Assembly: GCA_038063855.1 (NCBI GenBank)
Contig: JBBTUF010000005.1
Location: forward strand, 1 to 23,427
DNA: 23,427 nucleotides
From: JBBTUF01 sp038063855
GTDB lineage: Bacteria > Patescibacteriota > Minisyncoccia > Ryanbacterales > GWA2-47-10b
Direction of reading: 5' to 3'
Under the pieces are notes generated by a model. The model was given only the letters and a program-made list of their open reading frames with translations, was not told the DNA's origin and ran no database searches. How positions within the stretch are numbered: the first letter of the stretch is position 1; each line of letters begins with the position of its first letter. The translations under genes and the position numbers were made by a program. Shown here one piece after another: positions 1 through 8,167 of this stretch.

Positions 1-1069
1 ATGCAAAGACTTGAGAGTAATAAATTGATTGAATGTACCTCGGAAATAAAATTTGAAAAAGATATGGGGCGGCTAGGATATACACAATTATAATTAACCC
101 AGTTATCGCCGAGGCTTTAATTGCTTTGCCAGGCAAAGTCGCTTGTAGATTGCGGAGTGAGTTTTCATTATTTGTCCTTCGTGACAGTTTTTGGAATGCG
201 ACGTCTGGTATTGTTGATAGAAAAGCTTTCAGCTGTTCTAGCGGTGCGATGGCAAAGGAATAAATTGCTAAAGCATTCGCACCCAGGAAATAATGCAAAA
301 GAACAGCGTCAAGATAATTACCTATTGTCGCGGGGATATTGAGAATGCTTAAATTAAGGCCGTATCGGATAGCTCCTTCTTCCTCCGTTGCATTTTCAGG
401 GATGCTTTTAATTGTTCTTCTAAATAAAATTGTGTTTGGTATGGCGCTAGATAAAAAGTAAAAAGTCAAAAGAAGAAGGAATCCAGACGTGTTTGATAAG
501 TTCAGATAAAAAATTATGCTGACCGCGCTTACCATGAAAAAAGCGTAAGAAATATAGCCAAAAGTATTTAAGGATGTCTTTTTTTTAAATTCACCTTTGC
601 CTTCAAAATATCCTCTCCATGTTCCTAGTCCTTCCGAAAATGGGACAAGAAGAGCGGCAATTAGAAATCCTATAGCAAGACCAATATTATTTTTGGAGTA
701 AAAGAATAGACATGCCAACAAAGAGCATATACTTATACCAAAAGAACCTATAAAAATTAGTTTTGCACCACGAGCATAGGATTTTTCATGCCCACGAGCT
801 ATCGCTCGCTGTAGTGAAGTCGCAATCCCAGGGAGCGTAAATATACCAAACATTCCGATGATACTAAGTACATAACGATAATCTCCGTATGTTGTTTTTG
901 AGATATAGCGCGCGTATAAAATTGATAGCAAAAGACTAGTGGCCATATTAATTATCTTGCCGATGGATAGCCAAAAACTGCCGCTGATTAGATATGCGGC
1001 ATCAATATGCAAAAAGCGCCCCAAAGAATCAACGCGGCGTTTTAGTTTAGATTTAATATTCAACAGCAT
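1..1069 (-). CDS. Wzx-like oligosaccharide flippase, partial (3' end beyond the left edge)
   Basis: The frame starts at an ATG (1069-1067) and stays open for 356 codons to the window edge, so the C-terminus is missing. The product begins MLLNIKSKLKRRVD and is a chain of hydrophobic segments separated by short basic loops. It has the layout of the polysaccharide-transport (Wzx/RfbX, MOP superfamily) flippases: an early 'ARYISKTTYGDYRYV' stretch (family form: AR.L....YG.Y) and a middle 'IPATIGNYLDAVLLHYFLG' segment (family form: D..ll..flg). Such proteins move undecaprenyl-linked oligosaccharides across the membrane. The start overlaps the end of the DUF4956 gene by 17 bases, so it is probably translated from the same message as the CotH/VTC/DUF4956 genes. 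Family members usually have 400-500 residues, so roughly a fifth is missing. The flippase class is confident; the substrate is unknown. Confidence 0.85.
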   Translation of the reverse strand, partial: MLLNIKSKLKRRVDSLGRFLHIDAAYLISGSFWLSIGKIINMATSLLLSILYARYISKTTYGDYRYVLSIIGMFGIFTLPGIATSLQRAIARGHEKSYARGAKLIFIGSFGISICSLLACLFFYSKNNIGLAIGFLIAALLVPFSEGLGTWRGYFEGKGEFKKKTSLNTFGYISYAFFMVSAVSIIFYLNLSNTSGFLLLLTFYFLSSAIPNTILFRRTIKSIPENATEEEGAIRYGLNLSILNIPATIGNYLDAVLLHYFLGANALAIYSFAIAPLEQLKAFLSTIPDVAFQKLSRRTNNENSLRNLQATLPGKAIKASAITGLIIIVYILAAPYLFQILFPRYIQSIYYSQVFA

Positions 1070-1721
1070 CTTTACCGCTAATAAGTTCAACTGATTCTAC
1101 GTCATGCATAGATTGTAGTGACTGAACTATTTTTGATGCGCTTGATGGATTGATAAGTTGAATCGCTATGGTATATTCTCTCAGTTTTTCGCCGAGAGTT
1201 TTTATATGGAGTACATTTTGATTTTTAATATGTTGTTGCCACGCATGTGGGTTCTCGGGCGAAAAAGAATTTCCTGCTGCCACTATTAGTATATGTCCGC
1301 CAGAAATGCCCGACCCAAAATTGAATTGATTTAGCAGTAAGATAATGCCTGATATGAATACTGTTCCGATTATTGCGACGGTATAATTATTTGTTCCTAC
1401 TGCAACACCAATTGCGAGCGAAAGAAAGACAAATGCTATATCGCGAGTTTCTTTAACAATAGTTCTAAAACGAATCAAAGAAAATGCTCCAAGAAGTGCA
1501 AAAGCACCAACAATATTTTCTGTAACAACCATCATGATAAGACTCGCAACAATTCCCATGAGCATGATTGTAAAAACAAAAGATTGCGAATAGGAAAGGG
1601 TTCTGTGTGTTTGTCGATAAACCCACGTAATTATGAGCTCAAGACAAAATACAACAAAAATATTTAGGATAATGATTGCCGCGCTTGTTTGTGTTTCTGC
1701 AAGAAAGAGAAATTTTTCCAT
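1053..1721 (-). CDS. DUF4956 domain membrane protein
   Basis: This 222-residue protein has about four membrane segments (near residues 13-34, 47-67, 93-110 and 112-131) and a soluble C-terminal half with a small alpha/beta look. Residues 72-99 carry the DUF4956 signature: GAFALLGAFSLIRFRT, then a charged KETRD stretch leading into the next membrane helix. The biochemical role of DUF4956 is unknown. In other bacteria the family is commonly found beside VTC-domain and CotH-domain genes, and the same trio is present here. The gene starts 5 bases after the VTC gene stops and its end overlaps the flippase start, so it lies in the middle of a minus-strand operon. The C-terminal domain (about 140-222) could be a sensor or regulatory domain, but nothing in the sequence shows which. 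Confidence 0.85.
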   Translation of the reverse strand: MEKFLFLAETQTSAAIIILNIFVVFCLELIITWVYRQTHRTLSYSQSFVFTIMLMGIVASLIMMVVTENIVGAFALLGAFSLIRFRTIVKETRDIAFVFLSLAIGVAVGTNNYTVAIIGTVFISGIILLLNQFNFGSGISGGHILIVAAGNSFSPENPHAWQQHIKNQNVLHIKTLGEKLREYTIAIQLINPSSASKIVQSLQSMHDVESVELISGKDAVEY

Positions 1722-1726
1722 AGAAT

Positions 1727-2461
1727 TTATCGAGGTATATTATGAAATCGATGAATTGTTTCGACGCTTTTACCGTATTTTGAGAAGTCAGTTCGGATTA
1801 AATTGAATTCACGGATAAGGGAACGAAACCAGTGTGGTAAGAAAAAAGTAAATTTTACTTCCATTACTGTGTTTTGTGGAGCAATTTGGTTCATAAAAGG
1901 AGTATAGCGCAAATCTGTTCCAGCACAAGCTTCAATATCGCTATCGAACGTGATACGGATGTCAGAATTATGGCGTGATATAATCGGGATTCGATTATAT
2001 CGGACGATGATTTTTGGTTTCATACATTGGCTTACGATCGGAAAGAAAATTTTGTCGATTTCTTCTGTTTCGGTTTTACGTAGATTTGAAATAAGTTTTG
2101 AATAAGAGCCGGATATTAATTTATCGTAATCAGAAATATTAATCTTAATTCTTGCTTTCGATGTCAACATATTATTTTTTTTCTTGCATTCGAGCCAAAT
2201 ATCTTTGGTCGTGTCAGCAAGATTTGGGGTATATATGCGCGCGCGAATTTTTTTTCGCTTCATAAAACCACCTGCTTTATCAGAATAGTCATTTAGTCTG
2301 GGAGAATCAAAATAAAGACTGGTAACAGTATACGTGTTATTTTTAGTAATGTTGCTAAATGGATCGTGTTCCATGCCTGCACGAATTAACTTTTTTTGCA
2401 GTGCATATGCGGTGAGCTGTGACATGGGATATTTAAATTCAAATCGTCTAAATCTTTGCAT
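1727..2461 (-). CDS. VTC-domain (polyphosphate polymerase-like) protein
   Basis: This 244-residue protein matches the VTC domain, a member of the triphosphate tunnel metalloenzyme fold that in yeast Vtc4 makes polyphosphate from ATP. Visible tunnel-type charged motifs, in order, are E8-x-K10 near the start, the basic run K69-R75 (RKKIRAR), E91-K93 (WLECKKK), R154/R157 (VRYNR), E201-K203 (MEVKF) and SKYG at 227-230. It has no membrane segment and would act in the cytoplasm, perhaps on the membrane through its DUF4956 partner. It lies 8 bases downstream of the CotH-like gene and 5 bases upstream of DUF4956. Fold assignment is firm from the motifs. Whether it polymerises phosphate, or another nucleotide-derived product, cannot be told from sequence; bacterial homologues beside CotH are largely uncharacterised. 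Confidence 0.85.
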   Translation of the reverse strand: MQRFRRFEFKYPMSQLTAYALQKKLIRAGMEHDPFSNITKNNTYTVTSLYFDSPRLNDYSDKAGGFMKRKKIRARIYTPNLADTTKDIWLECKKKNNMLTSKARIKINISDYDKLISGSYSKLISNLRKTETEEIDKIFFPIVSQCMKPKIIVRYNRIPIISRHNSDIRITFDSDIEACAGTDLRYTPFMNQIAPQNTVMEVKFTFFLPHWFRSLIREFNLIRTDFSKYGKSVETIHRFHNIPR

Positions 2462-2469
2462 AGGGAAAA

Positions 2470-4965
2470 TTATTGCTTAAAAAGCGGTAATATATTTGGA
2501 GGAAGGAGTTTAGAGAAGTCCGGCTTTTCATGATTGACTGTATTACTCGGGATCGCTTCTTTAAGGGTGGGATTGTCTTGCGTGATTTTATTTGTCACAA
2601 TCACATTATCTTCGTTTAGCCAAATAAAATTGTCATTCATTGTACTATTTTCAATTTCAATAGTTGAATATTTGTCTTTGGCGATGTCTTTTTCATTACC
2701 CCACAAAACGCTATCAGATATAGATACTCTTCCACCGCTTATAAAAGTAGGTTTCTTACGATAAAGACCTAAACCTATTTTATTATTCAAGAAAAAAGAG
2801 TGAATAATTTTCGCATACGAGTTATCTTTGATGGCGACGCCAAAGCTACAATTGACAAAAATATTATTTTTAATCAGTGGATCTGAATCTTCTCCAACGC
2901 TTACACCTTTATCCCCACAACTTTTTATTATGTTATCCTCGATTGATGTCTTTGATCCACTAATATCCATCGCGTCCCCGTTTGCATTTTCTTTGAAATC
3001 ACCTGTTATTTCAAAAGTATTGTTTTTAATAGAAGAGTTATCCGTAACATAATCGTAGTCAATGCTATCTGAATAATTATTGATAAAAAATGAATCATGC
3101 ACGATCGCTTCGGCATTGAGGGCGTGAATACCGTCGTCAGCATTTGCCTTAGTTATAAGACCATGGTCAAATTCAAAATTTGAATTGTGAGCTGAAAGTG
3201 TACCACTAAAATATACGCCATTGATTGTATCATCTTTGCCGTTTATAAAATGTGTGTAAGAAAATATACTTTTCTCGCCCGTGTTAACAAGTGCGAAAAC
3301 CCCCCACGGTTCACTGGTCGAGAAAGATGTAAATACAATCGGATATTCCGAAGACCCTCGAGCTTCGATTGGGCTGTATGAGACCAGTGACGTTTTTGAG
3401 TTAAATATGAGTTTAGCGCCTTCTCGTATTATTACCTTTAATTTTTTTGGTATAATTACTCGCTTTGTAAAAGCGTGGTTTCCTGGCATTAAAATAACAA
3501 CCCTTGAATCAGCTCCGGCTACGAATTGTGGGTTTTTATTTAGAAATTCAGTTCTTGATATATTAATATCAAGAAAAGATTGAAAGTCAGCACTATCAAA
3601 TTTTTCGCTTAGCGGGTATGCCTCGTTGGCAAAGGATAATTTAAGTCCACCGCCTTCAAGCATTCGTCTAATCGTTATAAAGTTGTTTATATAAATCTCT
3701 CTCGATTGTTTTATGCTTGCTTTTGCTTCCAGTGTTGTGGGTAATTTTACTGCGTCTTTCTCTATCGCAGGCATTATTTTTTTCGTCATTTGATCATAAA
3801 ATACAAGGTCGTCTTCAAGATTTTTAAACTGTGATACATATGTGCGTAGTACATTTTCTAGCTCTTTTCTAAAGCGCTCGATGCGGAGAACTCGGTTCAG
3901 AATTCTGTGACCTCCAACATCAATCGATTCTCCTAAACGATTTTGAGTTAGATCAAACGGAATTGGTTCAAACTTCCCGATGCCAGGATTAAAGAAAAGG
4001 TTAATATTCTCTACATTATTCTGATGATTGTCTCCAGAAAGAATTGATAACGCGGCCCAATTAAGAAAACTTTTCATATCAATAATATTGTCTATATTTT
4101 TTTCAAAAATAACATCAGGCGCATTGGCAGTAAGTGCAAGTAGATATGATAGTTCTGGAAATGTATTTGCAGGTAAGTCTGGCTGGGTACGTTCAGACCA
4201 TTGAAAAGCATTCTCTGGCCTAAAAAGATCAAGCACAATACTGCCGGGAGCCGTGCCTCGGGTATCGATTGGTTTATCAGCAAAGAGATGATATGGGTTT
4301 TTCTTATTTCTGGTTAAGAGAGTTTCATCCCAGCCTTCAGAAAGAATATATAGACCCATATTTTTTTTATTTACAGTAAGCCCAACTGGGGTAATTTCTT
4401 GTACGGTCAAACCCAATTTACTACTTTGCAGGTTCCAAAGATAAGGCCACACCCAACCCTTGTCGGAAGGGATTAAAAAGCGAAGGTCGGATTTTCCATT
4501 GAGTGCATCAGTTTTAGGTAAATTTATTTGCCATGATTTTTGGAGTGCGTTCCAGTGGTTTGAGGAAAATCCTCTATAACGAATTTTCGCGTCAGTGGTA
4601 GAATAATCACCAAAATTAAATCTTGCTTTCACAGTATCTTTAAAGGTGTCATACATATAACTTTGTTCTGGATAGTTAGGAAGATTTTCTAGAAGATTTT
4701 TAATGTCGTTTTTTGAAAGTTCAATTTCATACATCGGCACGTCGGCACTCTTAAATACGGCGGTTACGATGTATGGTAAATCAACTATTTTTTTTAGAGA
4801 CCGCCAAGTAGGAGAGAAATGTCGAATAAATCCATTCGGGTTTGAAGAAATGTTGTCTAATCGTGAGATTAGATTTGTTTTTGCTCCTACGTAAACAAGA
4901 AGCGATGTAAGTGCACAGGATCCTAAAAGGAGTAATTTCCAGTGTTTTTTGAATAAGATATTCAT
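2470..4965 (-). CDS. CotH kinase-like protein with C-terminal right-handed beta-helix
   Basis: The 831-residue product has a basic N-terminus and one hydrophobic segment (about 11-27), probably a signal anchor; a cysteine inside it (LLGSC, C17) makes a lipoprotein signal an alternative. Residues about 75-435 fit the CotH kinase-like domain: RYRG at 129-132, KSWQINL at 143-149, GLYILSE at 204-210, GDNHQNNVENINLFF at 311-325 and PIPFDLT at 334-340. D312 and D338 are the likely catalytic and metal-binding acidic residues. CotH proteins of spore formers are atypical secreted protein kinases. Residues about 485-775 are short repeats rich in N, G and hydrophobics (for example SSIKNNTFEI, SDPLIKNNIFVN), typical of a right-handed parallel beta-helix of the NosD type. 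It is the first gene of the minus-strand operon. The fusion suggests a surface enzyme that holds a polysaccharide or protein. Substrate unknown. Confidence 0.8.
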   Translation of the reverse strand: MNILFKKHWKLLLLGSCALTSLLVYVGAKTNLISRLDNISSNPNGFIRHFSPTWRSLKKIVDLPYIVTAVFKSADVPMYEIELSKNDIKNLLENLPNYPEQSYMYDTFKDTVKARFNFGDYSTTDAKIRYRGFSSNHWNALQKSWQINLPKTDALNGKSDLRFLIPSDKGWVWPYLWNLQSSKLGLTVQEITPVGLTVNKKNMGLYILSEGWDETLLTRNKKNPYHLFADKPIDTRGTAPGSIVLDLFRPENAFQWSERTQPDLPANTFPELSYLLALTANAPDVIFEKNIDNIIDMKSFLNWAALSILSGDNHQNNVENINLFFNPGIGKFEPIPFDLTQNRLGESIDVGGHRILNRVLRIERFRKELENVLRTYVSQFKNLEDDLVFYDQMTKKIMPAIEKDAVKLPTTLEAKASIKQSREIYINNFITIRRMLEGGGLKLSFANEAYPLSEKFDSADFQSFLDINISRTEFLNKNPQFVAGADSRVVILMPGNHAFTKRVIIPKKLKVIIREGAKLIFNSKTSLVSYSPIEARGSSEYPIVFTSFSTSEPWGVFALVNTGEKSIFSYTHFINGKDDTINGVYFSGTLSAHNSNFEFDHGLITKANADDGIHALNAEAIVHDSFFINNYSDSIDYDYVTDNSSIKNNTFEITGDFKENANGDAMDISGSKTSIEDNIIKSCGDKGVSVGEDSDPLIKNNIFVNCSFGVAIKDNSYAKIIHSFFLNNKIGLGLYRKKPTFISGGRVSISDSVLWGNEKDIAKDKYSTIEIENSTMNDNFIWLNEDNVIVTNKITQDNPTLKEAIPSNTVNHEKPDFSKLLPPNILPLFKQ

Positions 4966-5053
4966 AGTTGATGATTTCTTATCTTAACAGAAATACTATA
5001 GATTCCTAGTCTTGGTTTATTGTTACAAGCAAAGAAATCGGAGTTTTTGTTTT

Positions 5054-5082
5054 TTGACATCAATATTAAAACAACGTACAAT
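5054..5082 (+). promoter_or_regulatory. Sigma-70-type promoter for the radical SAM gene
   Basis: A perfect -35 box TTGACA (5054-5059) is followed by a 17-base spacer and a near-perfect -10 box TACAAT (5077-5082). Transcription would start near 5089, giving a leader of about 54 bases that ends in the purine-rich ribosome binding site GAGGAG (5131-5136), six bases before the ATG at 5143. It lies in the 177-base gap between the divergent CotH-like and radical SAM genes. Confidence 0.85.
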
Positions 5083-5142
5083 AGTTGCGGTTTTTGTTCT
5101 TTGATTTTTTAAGAAAATGATAAAGAAAGAGAGGAGAAGCGT

Positions 5143-6612
5143 ATGCAAACGCGCAATTTTGTGATAATCACACAGAAATCCGCTTATCCACAAATGGGTG
5201 CGTTATATCTTGCAAACGCTCTCATGTCCTGTGGTATTCGAACGCATATTATTTCGTCGAATGCTTCAAACAAGGAACTTGATATTCTCATTGAGCGAGT
5301 TGATCCTATCGCAGTTGGATGTTCCGTAATGACGGCACCAGAAATTGTTGATTTCGTGCGTCATTCGATGCATGTACAACATCAGTACAACTCGAAAAAG
5401 AAAACGATGCCGATAATCTGGGGCGGGATGCATTCGACGATTATGCCTGATCAAACTGCTCGGGAACCCTACATCGATTTTGTGGTCGCAGGTGAGGCGG
5501 AGGTTACTCTTCCTCGTATTTTGCTTAATCTCGCAGATGGTAAATCGCCATCCGAAAAGCTTGTACGAGTCAGAACGCCTGCAGTACTCGACACTTTTGA
5601 ACCTCAGTGGGAAGCAATTGATCTTGCTGATTATGTTTTTCCTGAATCGCGCTCAGTTCATGCGGATGTCGATTTTCAAAAACAAAACGTTTTCTACTAC
5701 CTGCTTTCAAGCCGTGGGTGTACCTATAAGTGCAACTTCTGTTGGGAAGTAGCTCGTACAGAAGCACTGCGTTTAGAAAATCCTGATGGCGACCTAAGCT
5801 GGCGTGCACATAGTGCCGAATGGGTGGAACGCCAAATTGACTATGTCGCCTGTGAGCTTCGTAACCGAGGCGTTACCATGGATGGAGTTGGGTTATGGGA
5901 TGACATGATATTTGGCCGAGGGAGTCTTGGTCATACAAAACGTGCTCGATGTATCTTTACCATGATGCGCGCGCGCAAATTCGGGTATTTACTTGAAGCG
6001 CGCGCCAATCAGCTTATTTCTACGACTGACAAGTGGAATGATGCTGGCGTTTTACGTGAAGCGGATCTCTACAAGTTTCTTAAAGAAACCGGTTGCATGC
6101 AGGTTTTTGTAGGAACGGAATCTGGGAGCCAGGAAACTCTTAATATGATTCAAAAAGGAACTAGGGTTAGCGACTACATGCGTCTTGTAGCCATCTCACG
6201 AGAAGTGAAGCTTCCGTTACGCTTTTCAATGATTGTAGGTTTTCCACAAGAAACAGAAAACTCTATCAACGCTACACTCGATCTTATTGAGCATCTGGAG
6301 GGGGAGCCTTATATTTCCATCAGTGGTCCTAAACTCTTTACTCCATATCCTGGTACGCCTCAGTATGTGGCAGCAGTCAATGCAGGGATGAAAGTTCCGC
6401 AAGTTACGCTCGATTGGGCACGACTCAACCGTTATACAGATTATCGTCACATTTTTCCATGGCTTGAGAAAAATCATTCAAAAAAAACACTCAATCGGAT
6501 TGATGCATTCTTTGCAAAAGTTTCTGAAGAAAAAAGGCACCAGGCAGATGAAGGAGAGATTCAAGCTCTTGCGAGCGAGGAGGCAATCCTTAAAATTGTG
6601 CGAGAGCACTAA
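5143..6612 (+). CDS. B12-binding-domain radical SAM protein
   Basis: The 489-residue protein has an N-terminal cobalamin-binding-like Rossmann domain (about 1-135; WGGMHSTIMPD at 93-103, VVAGEAE at 114-120). A radical SAM core follows, with the cluster motif C193-x3-C197-x2-C200 in SSRGCTYKCNFCW and the later core motif VFVGTESGSQETLN at 321-334. This is the BchE/B12-rSAM layout, which covers methylases, cyclases and epimerases. The DxHxxG motif that binds cobalamin base-off is not seen, as in many members. The start is set by GAGGAG six bases upstream. It stands alone, with a consensus promoter and its own terminator, between minus-strand genes. The substrate cannot be read from sequence; a sugar, lipid or small peptide is possible. 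The family is confident, the function open. Confidence 0.85.
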   Translation: MQTRNFVIITQKSAYPQMGALYLANALMSCGIRTHIISSNASNKELDILIERVDPIAVGCSVMTAPEIVDFVRHSMHVQHQYNSKKKTMPIIWGGMHSTIMPDQTAREPYIDFVVAGEAEVTLPRILLNLADGKSPSEKLVRVRTPAVLDTFEPQWEAIDLADYVFPESRSVHADVDFQKQNVFYYLLSSRGCTYKCNFCWEVARTEALRLENPDGDLSWRAHSAEWVERQIDYVACELRNRGVTMDGVGLWDDMIFGRGSLGHTKRARCIFTMMRARKFGYLLEARANQLISTTDKWNDAGVLREADLYKFLKETGCMQVFVGTESGSQETLNMIQKGTRVSDYMRLVAISREVKLPLRFSMIVGFPQETENSINATLDLIEHLEGEPYISISGPKLFTPYPGTPQYVAAVNAGMKVPQVTLDWARLNRYTDYRHIFPWLEKNHSKKTLNRIDAFFAKVSEEKRHQADEGEIQALASEEAILKIVREH

Positions 6613-6616
6613 TCGA

Positions 6617-6649
6617 CCCCGTCCATCAATGTGGACGGGGCTTTTTTTT
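6617..6649 (+). terminator. Rho-independent terminator of the radical SAM gene
   Basis: A perfect 9-bp GC-rich stem pairs CCCCGTCCA (6617-6625) with TGGACGGGG (6632-6640) around a six-base loop (TCAATG). One C and a run of eight T follow (6642-6649). The stop codon of the convergent minus-strand glycosyltransferase (6650-6648) lies inside this T run. Confidence 0.92.
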
Positions 6650-7574
6650 ATTCCCCCCTATAGATACTCTGAATTTTTTTATAAGAAATCGCACCCAAAA
6701 AAGAAGTCAAGAGTTTAAGCCAGAGTGTTATTGAGAATGGTTTAGCGAAAATTCCTTCTCTGAGGTATCTGCGCGCTTGTTTTATGTCTCCAGCTTGTAT
6801 TAAAAGATCTGTTAACGTTGAAATGTGCGCATGAAAGTAACCAAATTTTTTAATATCATTGCCGTATTCACGAATAATATATTTGCGTGCATCGATGCGC
6901 CACCAAATTGTTTTTGGATTGTTTGAATTGCTATTTGGGGTATCATTTAAGACAAAAAGTGGCTTATCAATATGTGCGATTTTATATTTTTTTGCGATAC
7001 GTAACCACATTTCCCAGTCGTAAAGCGAGTTTATTTTTTCACATACAAGGCCCACATCATCCAATACAGAACGCCGAATCATCCCCGCTTGAAAGGGGCA
7101 GTAGTTTTTGCGCATAATATCACCACCATAAATATTTCCTTCGCGCGGTAGGGCGCTTTTAGGAGGCATAAGAATTTTTTTACCGTTCGCAAGAACTCTC
7201 CAATAAGCAACATAGCTCATCCCGTATTCAATGGGAGATGAAGAAAGTTTTTTGACTTGCGCTTCAATATATTGAGGATCCCACTCATCGTCGTCATCTT
7301 GAGATGCAATAAACTCACCATGAGCTTGGCGTAGCGCTTTATTGCGAGCGAAAGCCCCTCCTTGGTGTTCCATTCGAATATAATTAATGCGGGGATCTTT
7401 TTTCTCTGCAATAATGGACTTCACAACTTCCTCGGTGTTATCGGTTGACCCATCATCAACGATAATGAGCTCGAAGTTTTTATATGACTGCAAAAGAATC
7501 TTTGCGATTGCAGTCTTGAGCATGTGAGCTCTATTCCACGTTGGAAATATTATACTTACGAGAGGTTCATTCAT
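6648..7574 (-). CDS. Family 2 glycosyltransferase
   Basis: This 308-residue protein has the GT-A fold of family 2: an N-terminal VSIIFPTWNRAHML (6-19), the nucleotide-binding IIVDDGSTDNTEE (37-49), and the metal-binding acidic motif ASQDDDDEWDP (90-100). No membrane segments are evident before a hydrophobic stretch near the C-terminus, so it is probably cytoplasmic or loosely membrane-bound, transferring a sugar from a nucleotide donor to a lipid-linked or capsular acceptor. Its ATG overlaps the TGA of the methyltransferase upstream (ATGA, 7571-7574), so the two are translationally coupled. It converges on the radical SAM gene and ends within that gene's terminator. Donor and acceptor are not predictable. 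Confidence 0.88.
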   Translation of the reverse strand: MNEPLVSIIFPTWNRAHMLKTAIAKILLQSYKNFELIIVDDGSTDNTEEVVKSIIAEKKDPRINYIRMEHQGGAFARNKALRQAHGEFIASQDDDDEWDPQYIEAQVKKLSSSPIEYGMSYVAYWRVLANGKKILMPPKSALPREGNIYGGDIMRKNYCPFQAGMIRRSVLDDVGLVCEKINSLYDWEMWLRIAKKYKIAHIDKPLFVLNDTPNSNSNNPKTIWWRIDARKYIIREYGNDIKKFGYFHAHISTLTDLLIQAGDIKQARRYLREGIFAKPFSITLWLKLLTSFLGAISYKKIQSIYRGE

Positions 7575-8158
7575 TTGCGCGCTATGATCCAGGTATTTAA
7601 TGGGTATTTTGTGTCGTTTAGTGTTGCAAAAAAATGTTTTACATTAAAGCGTCGTTCTGGTATATCCCAATCACGAGCATTCTCGTAGAGAAAAAAAAGT
7701 GCATGAATCCATTTATTGCCCCAGCTTCCGCATTCTACAATTTCCGAAAAATCGCGACATAAGTATTTCAGTGCAGCTGTCGAAAAACGCCACATATCTT
7801 TTGGCCCCCAATGGATAGGATGTATAAACACAGTGCCAATAATTAACATGCCTCTCGTTTTTAATACGCGATGACATTCACTGATTGCTTGCTCGATATT
7901 ACCCTCAATATGTTCAATTACTTGATCGGCTACAACAACATCAAATGAATTATCCGGATACGGCAAATTACACATATTGACGTCTGGATAATTTGCTTGG
8001 GTAATTTTTGCATCTTTTGATATAATTTGCATTGGTGGTTTATAATTCTTTGAGCCAATAAAATATTTTAAACCGCTCACACCCAATATATCTCCTTGAA
8101 GAGGGAGCTCTAGTGAAGAGAATATTTTCTTATACATTTGGTATCGAGTAAAACGCAT
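7571..8158 (-). CDS. SAM-dependent methyltransferase (class I, Methyltransf_11 type)
   Basis: I place the start at the ATG 8158-8156 (195 residues). A longer frame from a TTG at 8179 exists, but that stretch overlaps a plausible -10 box. Recognisable parts are the post-motif NLPYPDNSFDVVVADQVIEH (64-83), the hallmark of SAM-dependent methyltransferases of the UbiE/Methyltransf_11 group, and AISECHRVLKTRGMLIIG (91-108). The glycine-rich SAM-binding motif I is degenerate (GDILGVSG, 22-29). It probably methylates a sugar or lipid-linked glycan intermediate, judging from its coupling to a glycosyltransferase through a 4-base overlap. No Shine-Dalgarno sequence is seen. The methyltransferase fold is confident; activity less so because motif I deviates. 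Confidence 0.78.
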   Translation of the reverse strand: MRFTRYQMYKKIFSSLELPLQGDILGVSGLKYFIGSKNYKPPMQIISKDAKITQANYPDVNMCNLPYPDNSFDVVVADQVIEHIEGNIEQAISECHRVLKTRGMLIIGTVFIHPIHWGPKDMWRFSTAALKYLCRDFSEIVECGSWGNKWIHALFFLYENARDWDIPERRFNVKHFFATLNDTKYPLNTWIIARK

Positions 8159-8167
8159 CTTGTTTAC

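Noticed and set aside
3281..3583. An open frame of 100 codons on the plus strand
   Set aside because: It is antisense to the CotH/beta-helix gene, has no family-like motif or ribosome binding site, and runs against a well-supported domain on the other strand.
4995..5000. TATAGT on the minus strand as a -10 box for the CotH operon
   Set aside because: No matching -35 box at 16-18 bases; the closest (TTGTAA, 5028-5023) is 22 bases away. The operon must have a promoter here but I cannot place it.
5967..6008. Short GCGCGC tracts in the radical SAM gene, possibly a repeat
   Set aside because: Two runs of alternating GC within one coding frame, explained by alanine/arginine codons; no repeat unit or spacing.
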